From NCBI GenBank assembly GCA_019456245.1, contig VRUF01000169.1:1-6405 (forward strand): 6,405 nt of DNA. The letters run 5' to 3'. A program made the position numbers and the translations under genes. Source of the DNA: Planctomycetota bacterium. Lineage in GTDB: Bacteria; Planctomycetota; Phycisphaerae; Sedimentisphaerales; Anaerohalosphaeraceae. The number at the start of each line of letters is the position of its first letter. Within the stretch, counting starts at the first letter, position 1. The notes under the pieces are model-generated. The model searched no databases. It saw nothing but the letters and a program-made list of their open reading frames with translations, and had not been told where the DNA came from. Below are positions 1 through 5,711 of the stretch, in pieces.

Positions 1-79
1 GACGAGGCTTTCTGACGCAGTAGATGCTCGTTGAATACAAGCAAGAACCCGTAAATTTAAGATTGACACAGCACTAGCG

Positions 80-2473
80 TTACTTTGCGACAATTTGAAT
101 GGGGATCGCCGGTAGAACACCTATAGATCGTCGCTTCTTCTTGGCGTTTGCCGCAAACGCCTCTACGGTCAGGTTGCCCTTGTACCCTTTTTTTGCCGCA
201 TTTTTATCCGCCTTAAGCACAAATGATATTTCCCTGCCGGTGACGGTAGTTTCCCCGACACTTACACCAGCAGGCGGTTTTTTAAGTTTCAGTATAATAC
301 GTTTAGGCATCTGACGTTTTCCCAATACCTGTAATTTTACTTCTACGGATCCGCCTGCCGGAACAACAACAGGACCGCTCCCGACCCGTTTGGCACGTAG
401 TACAGGTTTTTTCTTCTTACTCTTTTTAATGTTAATCATAAGCTCCTTAGACGGCACCAGGTGTCGATACAAAAATGCCTGCATCATATCTTCTGCAGGG
501 ATGGCTGTGTGCACGACGCTCTTTCCGCCGATGATCGCACTGCCTTGCAATGTTAATGCAACCGCCGAATTCGCTTTTGTAACAGGCGTTTTGATTTTCA
601 CATCTACTGTATCACTTCCGGCAGGGACAGGTCCCCCATTGATCTCAAAGCCTACAGGAGCACCTTTAAATCCAAGCTCTACCTCGCCGTCGAATCCGTC
701 TTTACGCAGCACATGTATCTTTACCCCCACGGAACTACCGCCGAATGCACTCAGGCTTGACGGCGTTACGCGAAGAGCAAAATCCCCCTCAGGCACGCAT
801 ATACGAAGCCGATAACCATGCGCGGCGCTTCCATGACTCTGCGAATCTGAAATATGCACATAGTAACTCCCGTCAGATGGCAGTTTTGCTGTCAGATACG
901 AATCTGCATGGTGTGTAACAACTCCGACAATATCTTTGTGAAGGTGACTGTCCTTGATAACATAGTCGTCATTTAATTGAACAACTTTTCCCGAAGCATC
1001 AGTCAACTTCAAAAGAGAATCAAGCGGCGAATTCAATCTCCGCCCAAAAACTTCCGCTACTATTTTCTCGCCTGCCTTACCGCCAAACCGGAAAACATCG
1101 ACATCGCCGGCCTTTTCGATACGACCGTTAACGATCACAGGTATATTTATCGGCTGAGCATCCTTGATACTGTCGTTCTCCCTTGTTTCAGTCAACTCGT
1201 TAAGATTATCGACCGAGTAAGGCATCGAATTAGAAATCTGTTTTCCATCATAGTAAGCAGCCTTGCGAATACTTTTATCTCCAGGTTGCGTATCAAGCAC
1301 CATTTCCCCCTTTGGCAGGTTCCACCCATCGATACTTGCCATTGTATCGACTCCTTCTTTACCGCCTAAAGGAAACATCCGCGTAATAAACGGCTGCTGG
1401 CCCACAGAGATACGATAGACAAAATCTTCACGCCCCCGGTAGATAGAATCACGTATTTCCAATTCGTATTCACCGCTGCGAGCGATCTTGTAAAAAACAA
1501 CCGGATCCGGATTGAAACTGTAATCGTCCGCATAAGCCACTTCATTGCCCCTGGAATCGTAAAGCGAAACCGTCGCCTGAAACCACCCCGGAACCGCATC
1601 GGCAAGGTAAGGTATAAGACTGCGGGCCTGGGTCTCTATCACAAGCTGCTGCCCCTTTTCAGCACGAAAACGAAACCGGTCCACATCCCCCGGCATGATC
1701 TGTCCATTGAACAAAACGGGCAGTTTATAAGGCTTTGGGGCAGGTAGGGATCCCATTTTGGCAAGGGTTTGAACTGCCCGTTGGTTATTAGGTTCCACCT
1801 CGTTTTTTTCCGGAAATAACCCGACTTGGAAAATGATCGGATTCGTAAGTCCTAATTTCGTTGCGATCCTAAGCTCCCTCACCCCGGGTTTGGCATCAGC
1901 ATCTATAGTTACTTCGATCAGCACCAGTTCGGCTAGCTGTCGGTTGGGTTGCTGTTTGGCCCGCGGCACAAATAAAGTGCTGCGAATATGTTCCAGTTCG
2001 CGAAGGCTCCTGTCCTCGATATTATACAATAACGGACTGTCCGGCAATGGTTTTCTAGATGTCGCCGTCTTTTTTTCTGTCTTTGAGTCAACCGGTTTTT
2101 CAGCAGGTTTAGCCGCCGGTTTCTTGGTTTGTTTTTTCTTTTTGGGTTTTGGAGGACGCATCTTTACAGGAAACTTCGCCCATTGCTTATTCGCCGCTTC
2201 GTTTAATATGTTTTGCAGATGCGCTCGTTGTTCCTTATCTAATTTTTTGAATGCTCTATACTGCTTGATGACTTTTCCGCTGACCCCTTCGCCGGACACA
2301 TATACCTTTGACGAACCCTTCAGGAACTGCCCGCCCGCCGTAATATATACCACCGTTCCCCGCTGTCCGCCTGCCGGATAAAGATACCCGATATGCGATT
2401 TATTTGCGCCCAATGCAGTCATAACAGAAACGACTAGTACCCCAAACAAACTAAGTCGGCGAATAAACGACAT
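80..2473 (-). CDS. Large exported PPC-domain protein with IPT-like and Ig-like modules (third gene of operon)
   Basis: The 797-residue product is probably a cell-surface or periplasmic scaffold; no catalytic motif is visible. A Sec signal peptide covers residues 1-23 (RR, then a hydrophobic core, with likely cleavage near LGA-N). An IPT/TIG-like module with PAGGQRG follows at 28-66, then a predicted helix (74-100) and a Lys/Pro-rich linker (104-144). A strand-rich segment at 181-220 leads to the EVEPNN signature at 225-230. Two bacterial pre-peptidase C-terminal (PPC) domains lie at about 250-357 and 443-560, each with the GDVD-x-FRF motif (262-269 and 457-463). A second PxGG module (about 363-400) separates them. 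Ig-like beta modules follow at about 565-645 and 690-797. The ATG at 2473 is supported by GAGGA seven bases upstream, and the gene starts 16 bases after the DUF1501 stop. PPC domains occur in many secreted proteins, and this DUF1501-adjacent architecture is common in Planctomycetes. The gene appears intact. Molecular function is unknown; ligand binding or anchoring of its operon partners is inference. Confidence 0.88.
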   Translation of the reverse strand: MSFIRRLSLFGVLVVSVMTALGANKSHIGYLYPAGGQRGTVVYITAGGQFLKGSSKVYVSGEGVSGKVIKQYRAFKKLDKEQRAHLQNILNEAANKQWAKFPVKMRPPKPKKKKQTKKPAAKPAEKPVDSKTEKKTATSRKPLPDSPLLYNIEDRSLRELEHIRSTLFVPRAKQQPNRQLAELVLIEVTIDADAKPGVRELRIATKLGLTNPIIFQVGLFPEKNEVEPNNQRAVQTLAKMGSLPAPKPYKLPVLFNGQIMPGDVDRFRFRAEKGQQLVIETQARSLIPYLADAVPGWFQATVSLYDSRGNEVAYADDYSFNPDPVVFYKIARSGEYELEIRDSIYRGREDFVYRISVGQQPFITRMFPLGGKEGVDTMASIDGWNLPKGEMVLDTQPGDKSIRKAAYYDGKQISNSMPYSVDNLNELTETRENDSIKDAQPINIPVIVNGRIEKAGDVDVFRFGGKAGEKIVAEVFGRRLNSPLDSLLKLTDASGKVVQLNDDYVIKDSHLHKDIVGVVTHHADSYLTAKLPSDGSYYVHISDSQSHGSAAHGYRLRICVPEGDFALRVTPSSLSAFGGSSVGVKIHVLRKDGFDGEVELGFKGAPVGFEINGGPVPAGSDTVDVKIKTPVTKANSAVALTLQGSAIIGGKSVVHTAIPAEDMMQAFLYRHLVPSKELMINIKKSKKKKPVLRAKRVGSGPVVVPAGGSVEVKLQVLGKRQMPKRIILKLKKPPAGVSVGETTVTGREISFVLKADKNAAKKGYKGNLTVEAFAANAKKKRRSIGVLPAIPIQIVAK

Positions 2474-2480
2474 TATAAAT

Positions 2481-2485
2481 TCCTC
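2481..2485 (-). promoter_or_regulatory. Ribosome binding site of the PPC-domain gene
   Basis: The minus strand reads GAGGA here, then seven bases, then the ATG at 2473. It lies entirely within the 16-base gap after the DUF1501 stop codon. It fixes the PPC gene start and shows the gene has its own translation initiation within the operon. Confidence 0.75.
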
Positions 2486-2489
2486 AGAT

Positions 2490-3812
2490 TTACATTATTT
2501 CCGTAAGCAGCCCGCCACCCTCTGACGCGGACAGTACCTTTACATCCAGCCCCCGCGGATTCGGCATTTTACTCTCCGAATCGATACCGAGCAGCGAATA
2601 AATACTCCCGATCATATCTTGCGGATAAACAGGCCGCTGGACAACCTCCGTACCGTTTTTGTTCGAGGATCCAACGACATGTCCGCCTTTAAAACCTCCG
2701 CCGGCAACGACCGCGTTAAAGCATTTGCCGTAGTGACCTCGCCCCCCGTTCCATGGCGGGTCCCACTGGATCTTCGGCCCTCGTCCAAACTCACCACCCC
2801 ACCAAACGATCGTGCTGTCAAGCAATCCCCTCTGCGAAATATCTTCCAAAAGCGTAGCCATCCCACGATCCAGTTCCGGAAGTTTCCTCCGCATAGTCTG
2901 GAAGTGCTGTTTGTGTGTATCCCACCCCTTGTAGTTGATCGTTACATAGGGAACACCTTCTTCCACAAGCCGCCTCGCCATCAAACACGACTGACCGAAT
3001 CTATTTCGCCCGTAGCTTTGGCGAACTTCATCCGTTTCAGTAGACAGATCGAACAGCTTCCTCGCATCCCCGAACATCATGTCATAAGCATTTTTCTCGC
3101 AATTGTCTAATTTTGCAAAGTTTTTGTTACCAGCCATAGCTTTACCAAGCGAATCCAGGTTATGCAGTAACTCTCGCCGGCTCCTTTGTCGCTTATCAGT
3201 AATACCTTTTGCGACGATTCCCTCTACCACGAAAGGGTTTTTGTTCGGATCACCGCTAGTGGCAAACGGTTTGTAACGCTGACCAAGAAACCCCGCCTCC
3301 GAAAAACGCCCCTGCGGTTGGGTCAAAACTATATAAGGCGGAACAAGTCCCTTGTAGCCATGATCATAACCTTTAAACAGCGAAACCACCGCACCGACAG
3401 ACGGGTAGACCAACCGGCCCGGTTCATGGCCCGTCTGAACTTTGTAAGATGCCGTTTCATGGCTGTTGATCCCATGCGTCATACTCCGAATGATCGAATA
3501 CTTATCAGCCTGCTTTGCCAGCAAAGGAAGCATCTCGCATATCTGAATACCATCGACATTGGTTGCGACAGGCGTTTTGTAAGGACCGCAATAGTCATAC
3601 CCCGCGCCGGGCTTAGGGTCGAACGTATCAAGGTGCGTCGGACCGCCCCACATCCATATCTGTATCACCGATTTAGCCTTCCCCCTTATCACAGGTGCGC
3701 CTTTGGCACAAAGCCCCGAAGCCCCCAACACCGAAACCCCAGCCGCACCGGCAAGTCCATATTTCAAAGCATCCCGGCGAGTAATACCGTTTGTATTTTC
3801 AGGTTTTCGCAT
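2490..3812 (-). CDS. DUF1501 family protein, Tat-exported, alkaline phosphatase/sulfatase-like fold
   Basis: The 440-residue length is usual for DUF1501. A twin-arginine signal lies at residues 10-40: ITRRDALK (R12, R13) followed by a Gly/Ala-rich hydrophobic stretch, so the protein is probably exported folded. Family landmarks appear in order: MWGGPTHLDTFDPKP (54-68), RSMTHGINSHETASY (109-123), GWDTHKQHF (297-305), WWGGEFGRGPKI (337-348), GGRGHYGKCFNAVVAGGG (356-373) with GGHVVGSSNKNG after it, and a closing PQDMIGSIYSLLGID (397-411). The family is placed in the alkaline phosphatase/sulfatase-like superfamily, and the conserved Asp, His and Glu residues are plausible metal ligands, but no member's substrate is known to me. 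The GRGH segment has Gly where many relatives I recall have Asp (GRDH). The ATG at 3812 is preceded by GGAG ten bases upstream. The gene sits 32 bases after the DUF1549/DUF1553 gene, the standard planctomycete partner, so the two products probably act together. It is intact, with no frameshift. Confidence 0.95.
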   Translation of the reverse strand: MRKPENTNGITRRDALKYGLAGAAGVSVLGASGLCAKGAPVIRGKAKSVIQIWMWGGPTHLDTFDPKPGAGYDYCGPYKTPVATNVDGIQICEMLPLLAKQADKYSIIRSMTHGINSHETASYKVQTGHEPGRLVYPSVGAVVSLFKGYDHGYKGLVPPYIVLTQPQGRFSEAGFLGQRYKPFATSGDPNKNPFVVEGIVAKGITDKRQRSRRELLHNLDSLGKAMAGNKNFAKLDNCEKNAYDMMFGDARKLFDLSTETDEVRQSYGRNRFGQSCLMARRLVEEGVPYVTINYKGWDTHKQHFQTMRRKLPELDRGMATLLEDISQRGLLDSTIVWWGGEFGRGPKIQWDPPWNGGRGHYGKCFNAVVAGGGFKGGHVVGSSNKNGTEVVQRPVYPQDMIGSIYSLLGIDSESKMPNPRGLDVKVLSASEGGGLLTEIM

Positions 3813-3822
3813 AAGAATATTG

Positions 3823-3826
3823 CTCC
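3823..3826 (-). promoter_or_regulatory. Ribosome binding site of the DUF1501 gene
   Basis: The minus strand reads GGAG (within CGGAGC) ten bases before the ATG at 3812, inside the 32-base gap after the DUF1549/DUF1553 stop. The spacing is slightly long but acceptable. It supports the start that leaves the complete Tat signal at the N-terminus. Confidence 0.6.
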
Positions 3827-3844
3827 GTTTTCAACAGTTGAAAA

Positions 3845-5479
3845 TTAGTGTCGGTATAAAAATTCTTTACTATTGATCAGTGCCCAAACCAGATCGGTCT
3901 TTGCCATGTAAGGTTTTATTCCTGAAGTTTTAATGTAATCCTCCGCCACCGCCTTTTCAGCCTCGGTGGGAAATCGGGAAAGTATTTTCAGGTAGACCGC
4001 ATCAATTTGTGAAGGGAGATTCTTATTTGCTTTTTTACGCTTACCTTTTGCTTTCTTACGCTTAGCCTGAGCTTTTCGCCCCGATTGTATCTGTCGTAAA
4101 CTTCCTCGGACCTTCGTCTGAATATGCGTAGAATTCAGCATGTAAAGACGCTGAGCATCGGTAGGATTGCTGTTACGTTCCGATTCCAAACCGGTATCGC
4201 GCGATGGACGACCGAACATTTCAAGCAGGGGGCTTGTGATACTCCCGTCGGCAAGCTCGATAGATCGATTATCTCCTGGGATAAAAGTAAAAGGTTCCGG
4301 GATCAGGCTCGAATATTTCTCCTTCGTACCGGATATTTTGCATAATGCATCGGCCAGCACTTCCGCATCGAGTTGCCGAACCGGATAACACGCAAACACA
4401 GCTTCTGCCTTCGTCTGATCGCCCTGTGCGATGGACGACTGCTGATACGTCGAAGAATTAAGTATCAATTTAAAGATATGCTGTAGATCGTAATCGTTTT
4501 CGACAAGCTCTTTCTCCAGATATGCAAGTACCTCGGGATAAGCAGGCCGATTGTCTGCACGGATGTCGTCAGCTTCATGAATGATACCACGCCCAAAAAG
4601 CCACGCCCACATGCGATTGACAATATTACGCGCAAACCACTTATTGTCCTTATCGATCAGCCAATCGGCAAAAACTTTACGCGGATCATCGCCGGCTTGA
4701 ATTCGAACTTCCGTTCCATCCGGAAATACCGCCCGCAAAGAATCGGTAGCAGAGGTATCAAGGTACACGATTTCCTCTTTCCATTCGGCAGTGCTTTTAT
4801 ACGCCACCCGTGAGAAAAAGGCCTCCATACCTTTTCGCTTATCTTCCGGCCACGTCTCAAGCCTGGCCCCCATAAAATTCAATGCTGCCGCAGTCGCGAT
4901 CGCAGTAGGCTCATGACCTTGAATTGCGCGATAGAAATTAACCTGAGGATAGCGAAAATTACTCCCGCTAGTCGTCAGTAACTCGCGCACAAACTTATCG
5001 TAAGGCATATTGGTTGCGATTGACTGCCGAATCCATCGGTGATACGCCTGCACCGCGTTGGGCCAGAGGTTGATCGGAAATTCAGACTTCACCCTCAAAA
5101 GGTCGCACCACTTCAACGACCAGTAGTCCGCAAACTCAACACGTTTCAGGAGACTGCTGATCAGCAGCATACGCTTACTCGAGCGAGGGTTCTCCAAAAA
5201 TTTGCGAACCTCTTCTGTTTCCGGCAATGTACCGATCACATCCAGATACGCTCTCCGGATAAAAACCGCATCCGAACATTTATTGGCGGGTCGAATACCA
5301 CGTTGTTGCAAGGAACTCACCACAAGCCGGTCAATCTCATTCTCCACCTTGTAACCGCTATAGTCTTGAAATATCGACTGCTTTCCGCCAACTTGCCCGA
5401 TCGCATTGACACCGGCAAACAGCACAACGGCAGCAACCGCGGCCTTAACCACGAGATTTGAACGAAAGTAATACATCAT
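3845..5479 (-). CDS. DUF1549/DUF1553 (PSD1-type) exported protein without cytochrome domain (first gene of operon)
   Basis: The product is 544 residues from the ATG at 5479; the frame is open to a GTG at 5560, which would give 571 (numbering below uses the 571 form). I chose the ATG because it places a good Sec signal at the N-terminus (R33, K39, hydrophobic 40-51, likely cleavage near 54-56) and because a candidate promoter lies at 5565-5570. ATGs at 5509 and 5476 remain possible. DUF1549 covers about 71-255, including FIRRAYLDVIGTLPETEEVRKFL-type residues (100-122) and WCDLLRVKSEFPINLWPNAV (151-170). DUF1553 covers about 291-568, with NRMWAWLFGRGI (315-326), LILNSSTYQQSS (365-376), FGRPSRDTG (449-457) and LINSKEFLYR near the end. 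The CxxCHxHP motif that many relatives carry around residue 233 is missing, and there is no N-terminal PSCyt1 cytochrome domain. A lysine-rich insert at 494-514 contains a 7-residue tandem repeat. Biochemical function of the family is not established. It leads an operon with DUF1501 and PPC genes. Confidence 0.92.
   Translation of the reverse strand: MMYYFRSNLVVKAAVAAVVLFAGVNAIGQVGGKQSIFQDYSGYKVENEIDRLVVSSLQQRGIRPANKCSDAVFIRRAYLDVIGTLPETEEVRKFLENPRSSKRMLLISSLLKRVEFADYWSLKWCDLLRVKSEFPINLWPNAVQAYHRWIRQSIATNMPYDKFVRELLTTSGSNFRYPQVNFYRAIQGHEPTAIATAAALNFMGARLETWPEDKRKGMEAFFSRVAYKSTAEWKEEIVYLDTSATDSLRAVFPDGTEVRIQAGDDPRKVFADWLIDKDNKWFARNIVNRMWAWLFGRGIIHEADDIRADNRPAYPEVLAYLEKELVENDYDLQHIFKLILNSSTYQQSSIAQGDQTKAEAVFACYPVRQLDAEVLADALCKISGTKEKYSSLIPEPFTFIPGDNRSIELADGSITSPLLEMFGRPSRDTGLESERNSNPTDAQRLYMLNSTHIQTKVRGSLRQIQSGRKAQAKRKKAKGKRKKANKNLPSQIDAVYLKILSRFPTEAEKAVAEDYIKTSGIKPYMAKTDLVWALINSKEFLYRH
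4027..4068 (-). repeat. 21-bp tandem duplication inside the DUF1549/DUF1553 gene
   Basis: Bases 4027-4047 and 4048-4068 match at 18 of 21 positions. In frame they encode two adjacent lysine-rich heptads (KRKKAKG and KRKKANK in the protein), forming the core of a basic low-complexity insert within the DUF1553 region. The 21-base unit keeps the reading frame, so gain or loss of copies would not break the gene. Confidence 0.75.
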
Positions 5480-5564
5480 GGCACGATAGCTTTCTGCATA
5501 ATACGCCATTCTCACAACAATAAACGGAACAGAAACAGCAGTTATTTCATCTTCCCACACACCT

Positions 5565-5573
5565 ATTGTAACA
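5565..5573 (-). promoter_or_regulatory. Candidate extended -10 promoter element for the DUF1549-DUF1501-PPC operon
   Basis: Read on the minus strand this is TGTTACAAT: a TG dinucleotide, one base, then TACAAT, a one-mismatch -10 hexamer of extended type. No good -35 hexamer is seen 16-18 bases upstream; TGTAAC is the nearest and is poor. Transcription would begin near 5558, inside or just past the GTG at 5560. That would leave a leader of about 80 bases before the ATG at 5479, or about 50 before the ATG at 5509. An A6 run lies directly upstream on this strand. It could alternatively be a regulator-binding site. Confidence 0.45.
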
Positions 5574-5629
5574 TTTTTTGCACATAAGTTACATATTTTT
5601 CGTTGCGGCGTCGCTTTTTTGCGGGTTTT

Positions 5630-5638
5630 TGTTACAAT
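5630..5638 (+). promoter_or_regulatory. Candidate extended -10 promoter element for the LamG-like/GDPD gene
   Basis: TGTTACAAT gives the extended -10 TG followed by TACAAT, identical to the element facing the other way at 5565-5573. No clear -35 hexamer is visible at 16-18 bases upstream. Initiation near 5645 would give a leader of about 67 bases before the ATG at 5712. TATAAG at 5649-5654 is an alternative -10 with no better -35 partner. Confidence 0.45.
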
Positions 5639-5699
5639 AGGGTAGGGATATAAGGGATTTTGACGTATTGGGTTTCTAGCCGAACAGATGGTTAATGGC

Positions 5700-5705
5700 A
5701 GGTGA
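5700..5705 (+). promoter_or_regulatory. Ribosome binding site of the LamG-like/GDPD gene
   Basis: AGGTGA lies six bases before the ATG at 5712, which gives good Shine-Dalgarno spacing and supports this start over the earlier ATGs at 5688 and 5695. Both of those open only five-codon frames. Confidence 0.6.
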
Positions 5706-5711
5706 CAGTTA

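Larger units (their letters stand above)
5562..5641. repeat. 12-bp perfect inverted repeat spanning the divergent promoter region
   Basis: CCTATTGTAACA at 5562-5573 is the exact reverse complement of TGTTACAATAGG at 5630-5641, separated by 56 bases. Each arm holds one outward-facing -10-like element, and each core has partial dyad symmetry (TTGT-T-ACAA in the right arm, TGT-T-ACA in the left). A third GTTACA occurs between them at 5588-5593. The stretch between the arms is T-rich and codes for nothing. Paired promoters or paired operator half-sites are both possible readings. Confidence 0.7.

Noticed and set aside
2..30. Inverted repeat ACGAG ... CTCGT downstream of the operon as a possible terminator
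   Set aside because: The stem is only five base pairs with a loop of about 19 bases, and no T-run follows on the strand of the operon.
390..815. Plus-strand open frame of 141 codons
   Set aside because: Antisense to the C-terminal part of the PPC gene, with no ribosome binding site or domain evidence.
1803..1809. Seven-base T run (also at 2070-2076) inside the PPC gene as a slippage or phase-variation site
   Set aside because: Seven-base homopolymers are common in lysine-coding stretches, the frame is intact, and neither lies near the gene start.
1833..2381. Plus-strand open frame of 182 codons
   Set aside because: It lies wholly inside the PPC-domain gene on the other strand, and its translation is a low-complexity Ser/Phe/Leu mix with no domain. 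It is an antisense shadow.
3186..3848. Plus-strand open frame of 220 codons opposite the DUF1501 gene
   Set aside because: The minus-strand frame contains all DUF1501 motifs and a Tat signal. The plus-strand product is Arg/His/Pro-rich with no recognisable pattern.
5039..5461. Plus-strand open frame of 140 codons opposite the N-terminal part of the DUF1549 gene
   Set aside because: The minus-strand frame shows conserved DUF1549 residues throughout; the plus-strand translation resembles nothing known.
5605..5620. GCG-GCGT-CGC followed by six T as an intrinsic terminator
   Set aside because: A three-base-pair stem is too weak, and no gene ends upstream of it; it lies between divergent promoters.
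5660..5688. TTGACG as a -35 element of a second plus-strand promoter
   Set aside because: No acceptable -10 hexamer is found 16-18 bases downstream; the bases there read AACAGA.
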